A stretch of 64,000 nucleotides of DNA. It comes from a virus. Location: positions 1-64,000 of the IMG/VR virus record IMGVR_UViG_3300042894_006927; one strand, 5' to 3'. Below are positions 1 to 7,796 of the stretch, piece by piece; within the stretch, counting starts at the first letter, position 1, and each line of letters begins with the position of its first letter. A model generated the notes under the pieces. It saw only the letters and a program-made list of their open reading frames with translations, made no database searches and was not told the DNA's origin. A program made the position numbers and the translations under genes.

Positions 1-352
1 TTTACAAGATAAAGTGGTATTGGGGAATTTAGAAGCCAAAAGGGATTTTGGACACGCAAAAGATTATGTAAAGGCTATGCAAATGATGTTGCAGTTGGAA
101 AACCCCGATGATTTTGTTGTTTCAACGGGAGAAACTCATTCAATAGATGCCATTGTTGACTATGTTTTTGAAAAACTAAACCTCGATAGGTCAAAAAACC
201 TTGAAATTTCAGATAAATACCTTCGACCTAACGAACTACACCTTTTAAGGGGGGATAGTGCGAAATTTCGCACCAAAACGGGGTGGAAACCCGAAATTTC
301 GTTTGAAGCAATGCTTGACGAAATGATTGAACATCAAAAAAATAAATTTTAG
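1..352 (+). CDS. gmd: GDP-mannose 4,6-dehydratase, C-terminal part (5' end outside window)
   Basis: The frame is open from base 2, so the gene begins before the window and only the last 116 residues are present. They read LQDKVVLGNLEAKRDFGHA at the start, then TGETHSI, then KYLRPNELHLLRGDSAK and GWKPE. These match the C-terminal half of GDP-mannose 4,6-dehydratase, a short-chain dehydrogenase that converts GDP-mannose to GDP-4-keto-6-deoxymannose, the precursor of GDP-fucose, GDP-rhamnose and related sugars. An in-frame GTG at base 14 is not a real start because conserved residues precede it. The catalytic Ser/Thr-Tyr-Lys region lies upstream and cannot be checked. Together with the glycosyltransferases further right it points to a nucleotide-sugar supply for glycan synthesis. 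Confidence 0.9.
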   Translation, partial: LQDKVVLGNLEAKRDFGHAKDYVKAMQMMLQLENPDDFVVSTGETHSIDAIVDYVFEKLNLDRSKNLEISDKYLRPNELHLLRGDSAKFRTKTGWKPEISFEAMLDEMIEHQKNKF

Positions 353-356
353 ACCT

Positions 357-857
357 ATGATTGTTGTTGATATTAACGAAAATCAAACGGAAAGGGCAAA
401 AACACGCCTTGACATTAAAAGAAACGAAAAGACAATAAGCAACGATGTAGAACAAGCCAATTTTATTGGGTCTTTAGGAGAAATTATTGTTTTCGATTAT
501 TTTAATGAATTAGGGCATAAGATTCAAGATTTCAGTTGTAAAGATTTTGATTTAATAATTGATTGCCATAAAATAGAAATAAAAACAAAAAAAAGCAGGG
601 GAATACCTCAACCATCTTGGCTATGTTTGATTGCCGAAAAATATATGTATCAAAATCCCGATTTTTATTTTTTTTGTACTATTAACTTGCAAAATAAAAA
701 AGGATTTATTTGTGGTTACATTTCAAAAATTAATTTCGTGAAATTATCAAAGTTCCAAAAAAAGGGAGAAAGGGATGGGGACACTAATTTTTTCTTTAAA
801 GAAAACAATTATGTTCTTCCTTTTCACCATTTGAATAAATTTACTTCCAAAAGTTAA
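357..857 (+). CDS. PD-(D/E)XK nuclease-like protein
   Basis: 166 residues starting at ATG 357, four bases after the gmd stop; an upstream TTG at 327 would overlap gmd and is less likely. The core reads GSLGEIIVFDYF, then KDFDLIIDCHKIEIKTKK. This is the pattern Glu, then Asp, then Glu-x-Lys of the PD-(D/E)XK nuclease fold. Small stand-alone proteins of this kind are common in phages and may act in DNA repair, host DNA degradation or recombination. The fold call rests on the motif only. The 3' end overlaps the convergent gene on the minus strand by 17 bp. Confidence 0.6.
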   Translation: MIVVDINENQTERAKTRLDIKRNEKTISNDVEQANFIGSLGEIIVFDYFNELGHKIQDFSCKDFDLIIDCHKIEIKTKKSRGIPQPSWLCLIAEKYMYQNPDFYFFCTINLQNKKGFICGYISKINFVKLSKFQKKGERDGDTNFFFKENNYVLPFHHLNKFTSKS

Positions 858-1083
858 ATGTTACCATCTTCAACCTTATCCAATATGCCGTGTATAAAAC
901 ATTTTTGGGGTTTGATTCTAAAATATCAATATGGGATTTCACAAACCTTTCAATATCAGTAATCGTTTCGGCAGGGCTTAAAACAAACTTTTCTCCACGA
1001 ATTTTGTCAAAGTCAAAATCGTTCCAAAATGCCTTGCAATCTGCAAGTTTAATTTCATTGAAAGGCGGTTTCTGATTTTTCAT
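841..1083 (-). CDS. Small conserved phage-type protein, function unknown
   Basis: 80 residues, start ATG overlapping the stop of the upstream leftward gene by 4 bp, which supports translational coupling. The pattern of acidic N-terminal half, then ITDIERFVKSHIDIL, then an aromatic-rich end with YWIRLKM recalls small DUF6965-like phage proteins, but this is from memory and weak. No membrane segment or catalytic motif is visible. The bases just upstream of its start are nearly identical to those upstream of the glycosyltransferase gene at 5656-6483 (see findings). Confidence 0.7.
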   Translation of the reverse strand: MKNQKPPFNEIKLADCKAFWNDFDFDKIRGEKFVLSPAETITDIERFVKSHIDILESNPKNVLYTAYWIRLKMVTFNFWK

Positions 1084-1355
1084 TCTTCAAAATAAGTGTT
1101 TGCATAAATGGGCGTTTTTTCGCCAATGTAAGTCGAAAATGTATTGTAGCCAAGCCATTCAGCAGCATCGTCTAAAGATAAATCTCCTTGTTCCGAACAC
1201 AATGAAATCATTTTTTCTATTGAGTACACAAGTCGGTAATCATTTGATATTCCAATTATTGCATCATCGTACCCATCGGGGTCGCCATTGAATCCTACGG
1301 GCTTATATGCCCCTTCTTGTTCTGCTTGTTCTAAAATTAGAGTTAAATCTCTCAT
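1080..1355 (-). CDS. Small conserved phage protein, function unknown
   Basis: 91 residues. The sequence carries YDDAIIGISNDYRLVYS, then DDAAEWLGYNT, then GEKTPI, a pattern I recognise from short uncharacterised proteins recurrent in phages of Bacteroidetes and other hosts. No enzyme motif is visible. It sits in a leftward group with the methyltransferase and the primase, so it was probably expressed early, but nothing in the sequence fixes its role. Confidence 0.75.
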   Translation of the reverse strand: MRDLTLILEQAEQEGAYKPVGFNGDPDGYDDAIIGISNDYRLVYSIEKMISLCSEQGDLSLDDAAEWLGYNTFSTYIGEKTPIYANTYFEE

Positions 1356-1367
1356 ATTGATTTTCAG

Positions 1368-2141
1368 TTAGTTAAAGGTTAATTGGTTTGAAAATAAGTT
1401 TGGAATATCTTTTTTAGGAAAGTATTTACATCCGCTTTTTCCGTAATCAAAATGCTCTATTGAAAAATAAACTCTTGAAATGTTTGTCAATTCTGAAATT
1501 ATAGTTGGCGTTAGTTTTTTTCTGAAAATAAGCCCCCTGCCAATAACATACTCGCAAAGTTTTTTCGTTGTAAAATCTTCAATGTAGTTCATTCCATATC
1601 GGTATTCCACGAAATCCATTCTATTGAATCTCCTTCCTACAATCTCGCCAAATGTTATTATTAACCCTTTTTGTGCTATTTGTAAAGCAAAGTCAAAACA
1701 CTCAAAAGCACTACCAAAAGGGTCTAAATCTACAATATCAAATTTGTTTTTTCTTTGAGAAAACAAAAAGTCAATAGCATCCATTTTGTAATCAGCACCA
1801 TCTACATACAAGTCATTGTCAATAACTTGGTAGTCAGTATTTTTTTTGTACCAAGAAACGCCACCGCTAAAAACATCAAGTATAGTTGTCGCTTCTACTT
1901 TACTTAAAAATTCGGCATTAGTTCGATATTTTTCAGCCCTATGCTTGACGTTATACTTGTCTAACTTTTTCATTAGTTTGTAGTATTTTTTATTGCACGA
2001 ATAAGAAGTCCGTTTCAATAAAGAACCTATTTCTTCAAATGAAACATTGTTTTTTTTGTAGTCCAACAAAATTTCAATTTCTTTTTTAGTCCATTTTTTC
2101 GGCTCTGATTTTATCACCCCATTTTCAAAATGCTTATTCAT
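1368..2141 (-). CDS. SANT/Myb-like N-terminus fused to Trm1-like SAM methyltransferase
   Basis: 257 residues. Residues about 15-55 (KKWTKKEIEILLDYKK, then SFEEIGSLLKRTSYSCNKKYY) look like a Myb/SANT or GcrA-type helix-turn-helix. The rest is a class I methyltransferase: TILDVFSGG as motif I, an acidic residue in YQVIDNDLY, and DIVDLDPFGS as motif IV. The Asp-Leu-Asp-Pro-Phe-Gly-Ser form is typical of tRNA guanine-26 N2-methyltransferase Trm1 rather than of N6-adenine DNA methylases (D/N-P-P-Y/F). The substrate could be RNA or DNA; the HTH suggests sequence-specific binding. It lies just downstream of dnaG in a leftward operon. Confidence 0.7.
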   Translation of the reverse strand: MNKHFENGVIKSEPKKWTKKEIEILLDYKKNNVSFEEIGSLLKRTSYSCNKKYYKLMKKLDKYNVKHRAEKYRTNAEFLSKVEATTILDVFSGGVSWYKKNTDYQVIDNDLYVDGADYKMDAIDFLFSQRKNKFDIVDLDPFGSAFECFDFALQIAQKGLIITFGEIVGRRFNRMDFVEYRYGMNYIEDFTTKKLCEYVIGRGLIFRKKLTPTIISELTNISRVYFSIEHFDYGKSGCKYFPKKDIPNLFSNQLTFN

Positions 2142-2156
2142 AAAGTATGAGTTTTT

Positions 2157-3836
2157 TTAGTTGTTTTTGAAAGCCAATAATTTTTGTTCCCTTTTCTTAA
2201 AATTTTCTTTTATTTCAACCATTTTCCTAATAGAAATCAAGTTTTCCTCACTCGGATTTTGTTTTAATTTTTCAATTTTTTCATCAATCTTTTCAATGCA
2301 AATACGAAGTTGAAGAATATCACGAAGCACAAACGGGAAATCTTCGGCAGATACAAATGATAGTTCGGGAAAATCACCCTTTAGGTTCAATTTTGAAATC
2401 ATTTTCAAAAACAACCCTCCTTCGTAATTATACATTTTACTTTGAAATTCGGAATAATCATCACACGAATCAATGATTGATTGCACCCCTTCCAATCCAT
2501 TTCCAAGCACAATTTCGTTCAAGTCCAATGTGTTTGCCATAGAAACAAAAATACTATCAACCTCATTGTTTCCAAAAACCCTAAAATTACTGCCATACCT
2601 TGACATAACAGCAACGTATTGAATCGAAATGTTATTCAAATGAAAGTTGTTGTTAGTTTTTGTAACCTCTCTGAATCGTTTTTCAATCGTTTCTACTGAT
2701 ACCCTTCTACGCACATCGGGAATGATGCCTTTGGCTATTTTCAAAGTCAGATTTTGAATTTCAATTTTCTTTTCAATATCATCTTCGTTTTTCGCCTTTG
2801 AGTACAAAAAATCAATCCAATCTAATTTTTCATTCTCAAAAAATTGCTCTGCTTCGTTATTTTCTCGGAAATAGGAATCGGGGTCTTGTTCTTCGGGCAG
2901 GGAAACAATTTTAACCACAAAGTCCTCGTTCAATAGAATCTCCAACGCTTTTAGAGTTGCTTTTTTACCCGCAGAATCGGAATCGTAGCAAATAACAATT
3001 TCATCGAAGAATTGCCTTAATAACTTTGCTTGTTCGCTTGTTAATGCAGTACCCATTGGTGCAACCGAATTAGTAACGCCAAGTGAGTGCAACCGAATTA
3101 CATCGAAATTTCCTTCCACCAAAACGCACCACTTTTTGTTGCTCATTTTTGCGAAGTTCAATGCGTAAAGATTGCTGCCCTTCTTAAAAATGTCGCTATC
3201 CCTTGAATTAAGGTATTTAACTTGGGAATCGCTATAAATAGCCCTTGCTTGGAAACCAATAATTCTCCCACTTTTACTCCATACGGGGAATGTTATGCGG
3301 TCAAAAAAAATGTGGTTTTGTTTAAGAAAGGCATCTATTTCAGTTTCCTTTTGTGGAAACTTGCTATTAAGAAAATCCCGAAGCAAATCATTAGTCCTAC
3401 TCGCAAAACCGATTTCAAATTTCGCCAAAATATCATTGTCAAAACCCCTTGATTGTAGGTAGTCCAAAGGTTCTTGACTTTTTGAAAGGACACGCTTGTA
3501 ATAGTTGTTTTGCTCAACCAAAAACTTTGAAGTGAAATTGGGTTCTGACTTTGAAAGAATTATGCCATTTTCTTCGGCAAGTAATTTCAACGCTTCGCCA
3601 AATTCTAACTTTTTGTATTCCATTACAAAATCAATCACGCTACCCGATTTCCCACACCCAAAACACTTGAAGGAGTTGGTCTTTTTAAAAATGTGTAAAG
3701 AGGGCGTTTTTTCATTATGAAATGGGCATAAACCACTCATTGAAGTACCCGTGTTTTTTAACTTAACATAAGCCCCTACAACATTGACAATCGGCAATTC
3801 CCGAATAGTCATTATATCATCAGTAAAATTCGACAT
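2157..3836 (-). CDS. dnaG: DNA primase DnaG
   Basis: 559 residues from the chosen start; two upstream in-frame starts exist, one ATG at 3872, but these fall in the divergent promoter region. The N-terminal zinc-binding domain shows CPFHNEKTPSLHI then FKCFGCGKSGS, with the CHC2-type metal ligands. The catalytic TOPRIM region shows VLVEGNFDVIRLHSLGV and CYDSDSAGKKA, carrying the acidic residues that bind metal and nucleotides. A charged helical C-terminal region may bind a helicase. It makes RNA primers for replication. No DnaB-type replicative helicase or DNA polymerase is in this window, so the rest of the replisome lies outside or comes from the host. Confidence 0.95.
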   Translation of the reverse strand: MSNFTDDIMTIRELPIVNVVGAYVKLKNTGTSMSGLCPFHNEKTPSLHIFKKTNSFKCFGCGKSGSVIDFVMEYKKLEFGEALKLLAEENGIILSKSEPNFTSKFLVEQNNYYKRVLSKSQEPLDYLQSRGFDNDILAKFEIGFASRTNDLLRDFLNSKFPQKETEIDAFLKQNHIFFDRITFPVWSKSGRIIGFQARAIYSDSQVKYLNSRDSDIFKKGSNLYALNFAKMSNKKWCVLVEGNFDVIRLHSLGVTNSVAPMGTALTSEQAKLLRQFFDEIVICYDSDSAGKKATLKALEILLNEDFVVKIVSLPEEQDPDSYFRENNEAEQFFENEKLDWIDFLYSKAKNEDDIEKKIEIQNLTLKIAKGIIPDVRRRVSVETIEKRFREVTKTNNNFHLNNISIQYVAVMSRYGSNFRVFGNNEVDSIFVSMANTLDLNEIVLGNGLEGVQSIIDSCDDYSEFQSKMYNYEGGLFLKMISKLNLKGDFPELSFVSAEDFPFVLRDILQLRICIEKIDEKIEKLKQNPSEENLISIRKMVEIKENFKKREQKLLAFKNN

Positions 3837-3873
3837 AAAAGGCAAATAAGTTTTGACAAAAATAGGCAACATA

Positions 3874-3905
3874 TTTGCAAATGCAATACATAGTACATAA
3901 ATTTG
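3874..3905 (+). promoter_or_regulatory. Bacteroidetes-type promoter (TTTG, 20 nt, TAAATTTG)
   Basis: TTTG at 3874-3877 and TAAATTTG at 3898-3905 are separated by 20 nt, matching the -33 and -7 elements of the Bacteroidetes primary sigma factor. The -7 box ends 11 nt before the ATG at 3917, which decides the start of that gene in favour of 3917 over 3875. The leftward dnaG operon starts on the other side, so this is a divergent control region. Confidence 0.75.
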
Positions 3906-3916
3906 TCAAAAAAAAG

Positions 3917-4480
3917 ATGAATCCTATTCTCAATCGTATTGAATTTAAAGGGAAAACGGGCAATTTTGTTTTCTTTGACAAAGAGTTGAAGGAAGAAGTG
4001 CCTATTCCCCTTGTAAGGTTTGTAATCCTTAAAAGCACATCACAAATTACGGGTTACAATCCCAAGTGTGGCTCTATTTGGTCGAATGAAGTCGAATCAA
4101 TACGGGAAGAAGAATTAGTTGTTAGGTGCAAGAACATAGGCAAGTTGTGTCAAGGTGCTTATTCCGAATTAAAAAACACTCTGCCGAAGGGGTCAAAGTA
4201 CACAACCAATCTTTACATTGTAGCAAGTATAAACAACAAAGTAGGTATCTATATTTTGCGTTTGGTTGGCGGTGCTTTAAATGAGTGGATTGAGTTCAAG
4301 CAGAAAAACCCCGATGTTTACAAATCCACGATATTAGTGCCAAATTTGGCAAAAAGAATGAATGGGGCTATTGAATACCTTGTACCCGTATTTGCTTTGC
4401 GGAAATCAACGGAAATTGAGGAAAAAACCGCAAAAACATTGTGGGGCAGATTGCGGGAGTGGGAAAAAGCGAAAATCTAA
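3917..4480 (+). CDS. Conserved phage-type protein, possible ssDNA-binding or replication accessory
   Basis: 187 residues. The order PLVRFVILKSTSQITGYN, then SIWSNEVESI, then GAYSELKNTLPKGSKYTT, then NLYIVASINNKVGIYILRLVG suggests an OB-like beta-rich core. It resembles uncharacterised proteins near replication genes in Bacteroidetes phages, but I cannot name the family. It is expressed divergently from dnaG, which is consistent with a replication role; that part is inference. Its stop overlaps the stop of the convergent methyltransferase gene. Confidence 0.7.
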   Translation: MNPILNRIEFKGKTGNFVFFDKELKEEVPIPLVRFVILKSTSQITGYNPKCGSIWSNEVESIREEELVVRCKNIGKLCQGAYSELKNTLPKGSKYTTNLYIVASINNKVGIYILRLVGGALNEWIEFKQKNPDVYKSTILVPNLAKRMNGAIEYLVPVFALRKSTEIEEKTAKTLWGRLREWEKAKI

Positions 4481-5055
4481 TCTTTCGACAAAATAATACC
4501 CCAACGACCATACGAATCACAAGCAAAACGGGCATCGGTTAATTTGTATTGCGAAAAATTGTTTTGAACAAAATTTCGGTATTCAAGGCAATCAGCCCTA
4601 TCATCGGTATCATCAATGTAGAGTGCGTGTTTTGTAATTTTTATGTGGTTTTCAAGAAACGGCATCCTTTGGTGGTTTCCAAAATCATAAAGGGTATATT
4701 CAGAATTTAATTCAAGAACTTCCGATTGTTTTTCAATAGCGATAAAATTGTCGGTGTTTAATCCTGCCAAAAAACAAATATCTTTTACCGCTTCCAAGTA
4801 ATCCCTATCGGGGTCAGTACAAACTATGTTCGGAAAAATGTGCCGTAAAACAAAAGAGGAAGCCCCCGCCCCCGCATTTAGAATTTTAGAATCAGTTGTA
4901 GCCAAATCCTTAAAAGCCATTAAACATTCAAAACTTGATGCCATTCCATTCGGCAATCCGTTTCTTCCACCTACATACTCCACCATTCCAATAGGTGCGT
5001 GTTGGCTGAAAAGTTGGAAATATAAAAGGTATTTTTCGTAAAGTTCGTGGTTCAT
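4477..5055 (-). CDS. Class I SAM-dependent methyltransferase-like protein
   Basis: 192 residues. ILNAGAGASSFVLRHIF is a Rossmann glycine-rich motif I and IVCTDPDRDYLEAV supplies the acidic residue after strand 2. ALYIDDTDDR could be the motif IV region. The last gene of a three-gene leftward group (glycosyltransferase, methyltransferase, methyltransferase) with 4-bp overlap. The setting suggests methylation of sugars or of another small substrate in glycan synthesis, but the acceptor is not readable from sequence. Confidence 0.7.
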   Translation of the reverse strand: MNHELYEKYLLYFQLFSQHAPIGMVEYVGGRNGLPNGMASSFECLMAFKDLATTDSKILNAGAGASSFVLRHIFPNIVCTDPDRDYLEAVKDICFLAGLNTDNFIAIEKQSEVLELNSEYTLYDFGNHQRMPFLENHIKITKHALYIDDTDDRADCLEYRNFVQNNFSQYKLTDARFACDSYGRWGIILSKD

Positions 5056-5654
5056 AACATTCCTCGTCTTTTTTTCTGCTCTAAAGAGTTAAATTCGTGG
5101 TTATCAGAAACGAGTTCAAAGTTCTTTATGTGCCAAATAGCGGTACGCCAATAGTGGTGTTTCGGCTGTGCAAAAATGTGTACTTCGTTTGCTCTCAAAA
5201 TTGGGATTTCGATTGCTTCGGGTAAAAATTCCAAATTATCTAAAATTACCATTCCATCTTGGACAAGGTTTTGTTTTGAAATAAGTTCCAAACACTCTTT
5301 CCGAAAACTGCCATCAACAATAATTAAATCAAAAACCCCCATTGTTTTTAACGGCAGAATGTAATCTTGTAATTCTTCCGCAAAAATAGCGTGAACATTG
5401 TGGCTGTTTTTTTCATTCAAACCTTCCAAAACCATATTGTACCATTGTGGATTGTCGTCAACGGCAACAACGCTTTTTGCTTTTTTTGACCACCAAATTG
5501 TAGATGCCCCCATTCCGAGTTCCAAAATTCTTTTGTCAGAAAAGTCGAAATAGTCAATGATTTCTAAAGAAGGTTCGGTGTAATGTGGATAAAGCAAATT
5601 CATTTCTTTGTCCACGAATTGCCACTCGTTAGGATTGGTCAGTAAAGGGTGCAT
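5052..5654 (-). CDS. Class I SAM-dependent methyltransferase
   Basis: 200 residues from MHPLLTNPNEWQ, whose ATG follows one base after the stop of the upstream glycosyltransferase gene; a longer form beginning inside that gene is less likely. RILELGMGASTIWWSKKAKSVVAVDDNPQWY gives motif I and the acidic residue, split here as RILELGMGAST and SVVAVDDNPQWY. FDLIIVDGSFR is motif IV. This pattern is close to FkbM-like and plant-type class I methyltransferases found in glycan clusters. It overlaps the next methyltransferase gene by 4 bp, so the two are probably cotranslated. Confidence 0.75.
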   Translation of the reverse strand: MHPLLTNPNEWQFVDKEMNLLYPHYTEPSLEIIDYFDFSDKRILELGMGASTIWWSKKAKSVVAVDDNPQWYNMVLEGLNEKNSHNVHAIFAEELQDYILPLKTMGVFDLIIVDGSFRKECLELISKQNLVQDGMVILDNLEFLPEAIEIPILRANEVHIFAQPKHHYWRTAIWHIKNFELVSDNHEFNSLEQKKRRGML

Positions 5655-5655
5655 T

Positions 5656-6483
5656 TTAATAGTTTTGATTTGCCCAATAGAATACATCAAAGGTGGTTTC
5701 AATTTCAGTTAAATCCAAAAATTTTTCTTTGTGCTTTTCTAAAAAAATATGAATTTTGGGTTCAATCCAACCCGCAGAGCCAATGTGAAGGCATATTTCA
5801 TTGCTTTCTTCATACTCTTTTGGGAAACCTAAATCTAAATCGGGTACAAAATTTTTGGAAAACAAAAAATCCCTTGTTGGCATACCCTTTAAAAAGTGTT
5901 CGCATTTTGAAAGTGTGCCTTCCAAAATGTAATTTTCGGAAAAAAGCGGAAGTATTTTTTGTTGCAATAAATCTTGGTCAGAACCTTTTTTTGAAAAATC
6001 AATTTTTGAATCGTTTACCAATTCATCCCAAGTTTGAAAGTTCGTGTGTGCAATGAATCTTTCGCACCTAAATCCAATCATACCGCCCATTAGCGGAATA
6101 GTGTGTTGGTCGTTATCGGTTATTGCGTGAATAACTGCACCGCTTAAAATCCAATCTTCAACACAAAGCCGTTCCCGAAGTGTAAGTGGGGCATCTACAT
6201 CCCTGCAAATTATGTGCGTGTATTTTTCGGAAAAAATCGGTTTTAATCGCCAAAGCATTTTTTTGGTAAAAGCATCGTTGTCATTTGCCAAAACAATTTC
6301 AATATCAATTTTTTGCAACCATTCGTTAGCATAAAAAACGCTTTCCGAAACAATCAAAACAATTTTCCAATCGGGGTAAAGTATTCTCGCCAATTTCAAA
6401 TTAAGCATAAGCCCCCGTATGTATGTGTTAAAAGAAAACGAATCTGCGGGGTGTGAAAAAAGGGCGTAAACGATTACTTTCAT
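5656..6483 (-). CDS. Glycosyltransferase-like protein (GT-A type, paralogue of 14233-15099)
   Basis: 275 residues. After an N-terminal beta-alpha region (LNLKLARILYPDWKIVLIVSE) comes ICRDVDAPLTLRERLCVEDW, whose Asp-x-Asp is the metal and nucleotide-sugar binding motif of GT-A enzymes. HAITDNDQHTIPLMGGMIGF and KGSDQD follow and are almost repeated in the gene at 14233-15099, so the two are paralogues. The acceptor and donor are unknown. It heads a leftward operon with two methyltransferases. The window's gmd fragment suggests deoxyhexose donors, which is inference. Confidence 0.75.
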   Translation of the reverse strand: MKVIVYALFSHPADSFSFNTYIRGLMLNLKLARILYPDWKIVLIVSESVFYANEWLQKIDIEIVLANDNDAFTKKMLWRLKPIFSEKYTHIICRDVDAPLTLRERLCVEDWILSGAVIHAITDNDQHTIPLMGGMIGFRCERFIAHTNFQTWDELVNDSKIDFSKKGSDQDLLQQKILPLFSENYILEGTLSKCEHFLKGMPTRDFLFSKNFVPDLDLGFPKEYEESNEICLHIGSAGWIEPKIHIFLEKHKEKFLDLTEIETTFDVFYWANQNY

Positions 6484-6542
6484 TCTGCAAAATAAGTGTT
6501 TTAAAGGGTTTTCAGCAAATTAACATTCTTTAACTAAAATTA

Positions 6543-6574
6543 TTTGCAACCCAAATATCAAGCACCGAAATTTG
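6543..6574 (+). promoter_or_regulatory. Bacteroidetes-type promoter (TTTG, 20 nt, GAAATTTG)
   Basis: TTTG at 6543-6546 and GAAATTTG at 6567-6574, 20 nt apart, one mismatch from TAnnTTTG. The bases upstream (TTAACATTCTTTAACTAAAA) recur in front of the promoter at 9119-9149, so it belongs to the same family. It drives the rightward group starting at 6596; a TTG-start reading from 6572 would overlap the -7 box. Confidence 0.65.
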
Positions 6575-6595
6575 TTCCAACCAAAAATCAAAAAT

Positions 6596-6916
6596 ATGTT
6601 CTTCATAGCCCCCCACAAAAAAGCCGCCAAAGAAATGTGTGAGCCAAATTTTTTCGGAGTTCGGAAAATTAAAAGTATTTCAAAGTACAATGAAATGTGC
6701 GTAGGCGTTTGGTATGAAATGCACTATTGGTCAAGCAACCAAAAAATGTTTATGCGTGATGCTAAATTGTGCAACCTTGAAATTCATTTTGTAAAATTCA
6801 ACGGAGAATACCTGCCCGTAGCGGTTGGCGATTTATCGAATCTAAAAAGCGAGTCCGAGTTTAAGCAAAAATTCAGCAAGAGGTTTAACGATATGATTGC
6901 TTATGTCAAAAAATGA
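6596..6916 (+). CDS. Hypothetical protein
   Basis: 106 residues from MFFIAPHKKAAKEMCEP. The middle part (YNEMCVGVWYEMHYWSSN) is aromatic-rich and the C-terminus is lysine-rich and helical. No motif I can name. The start was chosen as the first ATG downstream of the promoter. It overlaps the next small gene by 14 bp. Confidence 0.65.
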   Translation: MFFIAPHKKAAKEMCEPNFFGVRKIKSISKYNEMCVGVWYEMHYWSSNQKMFMRDAKLCNLEIHFVKFNGEYLPVAVGDLSNLKSESEFKQKFSKRFNDMIAYVKK

Positions 6917-7073
6917 AATAATTGATGATTGCATTTGCGGTTCTTTATCCGATTTAGAACGAATAAAGCGTGAAATAAGACAAGAGCATATCATTGTGTA
7001 TGAAGGAGAGGTTTTGCCATTTGCCATTGGCAGGTACAACCAAGAAATTAAATACAAGAAAAAGAAAAAATGA
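6903..7073 (+). CDS. Small hypothetical protein, 56 aa
   Basis: Begins MSKNEIIDDCICGSLSDLER and ends in five lysines. It is short, but its stop overlaps the next start as ATGA and its own start overlaps the previous gene, so it fills the gap in a coupled operon. The mixed charged helix with a Lys tail gives no functional hint. Confidence 0.6.
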   Translation: MSKNEIIDDCICGSLSDLERIKREIRQEHIIVYEGEVLPFAIGRYNQEIKYKKKKK

Positions 7074-7267
7074 AATCAAAAATTAGTCAAACAAAACGGC
7101 TATTTGTTGACCGAAATGAAAGAGTTTGGGAAATAGAAAAGGTGTCGCTTCCAAAAAAAAAGGGTGAATACATTTTTTATACTGCCGACTGCATTTCAAA
7201 CAAAAAATTGGGAATAAGAGAAAACAAACTATCTGAAATCAAAAAATCAATTTTAAAATGTCAGTAA
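7070..7267 (+). CDS. Small hypothetical protein, paralogue of the next gene
   Basis: 65 residues. LFVDRNERVWEIEKVSLPK and YTADCIS align with IFIDKNDDVWIVEKVSMHV and WVADSID of the gene at 7258, so the two arose by tandem duplication. The pattern suggests a small beta-sheet domain. Function unknown. Confidence 0.65.
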   Translation: MKSKISQTKRLFVDRNERVWEIEKVSLPKKKGEYIFYTADCISNKKLGIRENKLSEIKKSILKCQ

Positions 7268-7509
7268 TTACAATTAACGAAAAACGAAAAATCTTCATTG
7301 ACAAAAATGATGATGTTTGGATTGTGGAAAAAGTGAGTATGCACGTTAAGGGCAGAACCCGAAGAAAAATGTTTTGGGTTGCGGATTCAATAGATATGAA
7401 CAAAAAAGGAACTTATGATAGTTTGGTTACCAATGTTATTAACCATCTGAAAGAAAATTATGGGGAGAGCAAATCTTCGCTTAAAATCACAAAACCAAAA
7501 CCTATTTAG
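7258..7509 (+). CDS. Small hypothetical protein, paralogue of the previous gene
   Basis: 83 residues, overlapping its paralogue by 10 bp. Beyond the shared beta-rich half it has a longer C-terminal helix (TYDSLVTNVINHLKENYG) and a basic tail. No recognised domain. It is the last gene before a long G/T-rich repeat tract. Confidence 0.65.
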   Translation: MSVITINEKRKIFIDKNDDVWIVEKVSMHVKGRTRRKMFWVADSIDMNKKGTYDSLVTNVINHLKENYGESKSSLKITKPKPI

Positions 7510-7510
7510 A

Positions 7511-7661
7511 ATTGTGCGTAGTGTGTAGGTAGTGCGTGTAGCGTGTGTGTAGTGCGTGTAGTGTGCGTAGTGCGTGTAGCGTGTAGGTGGTGCGTGTAGT
7601 GTTTATGTAGTGTGTGTGTAGTGTTTATGTAGTGTGTATGTAGCGTTTGCAGTATGCGTAC
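7511..7661 (+). repeat. G/T-rich imperfect tandem repeat tract (units ending in GTAG)
   Basis: About 150 bases made of degenerate units such as GTGCGTGTAG, GTGTGTAG and GTGTTTATGTAG. Cytosine is rare and adenine occurs mostly within TAG. A longer near-copy of about 22 bp (GTGTTTATGTAGTGTGT) repeats at the right end. TAG occurs in all frames, so the + strand is not coding; an opposite-strand reading of His/Thr-rich protein is an artefact of the repeat. The tract separates two gene groups and precedes a promoter. Confidence 0.85.
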
Positions 7662-7734
7662 TATTAAAGCGTAGCCCCGAAACCCCCTATTTTCAAGGAC
7701 TTTCAAATCCATTAACATTTCTTAACAAAAGATA

Positions 7735-7767
7735 TTTGCATTGTGAATAACAACCCCCATATATTTG
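7735..7767 (+). promoter_or_regulatory. Bacteroidetes-type promoter (TTTG, 21 nt, TATATTTG)
   Basis: TTTG at 7735-7738 and TATATTTG at 7760-7767. Upstream TTAACATTTCTTAACAAAAG resembles the upstream block of the promoters near 6543 and 9119. It implies that translation starts at ATG 7797, not at an in-frame GTG at 7743. Confidence 0.7.
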
Positions 7768-7796
7768 CGTTACCAAACAAACACAAATCACAAGTT

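Noticed and set aside
1-352. gmd fragment as proof of a bacterial chromosome next to a prophage
   Set aside because: The neighbours are phage-type genes in tight spacing and no integrase, attachment site or tRNA is present; viruses also carry gmd.
7511-7661. CRISPR-like array
   Set aside because: No constant-length repeats with unique spacers and no cas genes; units are degenerate and contiguous.
7506-7718. Minus-strand ORF rich in His and Thr over the G/T tract
   Set aside because: Repeat artefact: the composition follows from the GTGTAG units; no signal or neighbours support it.
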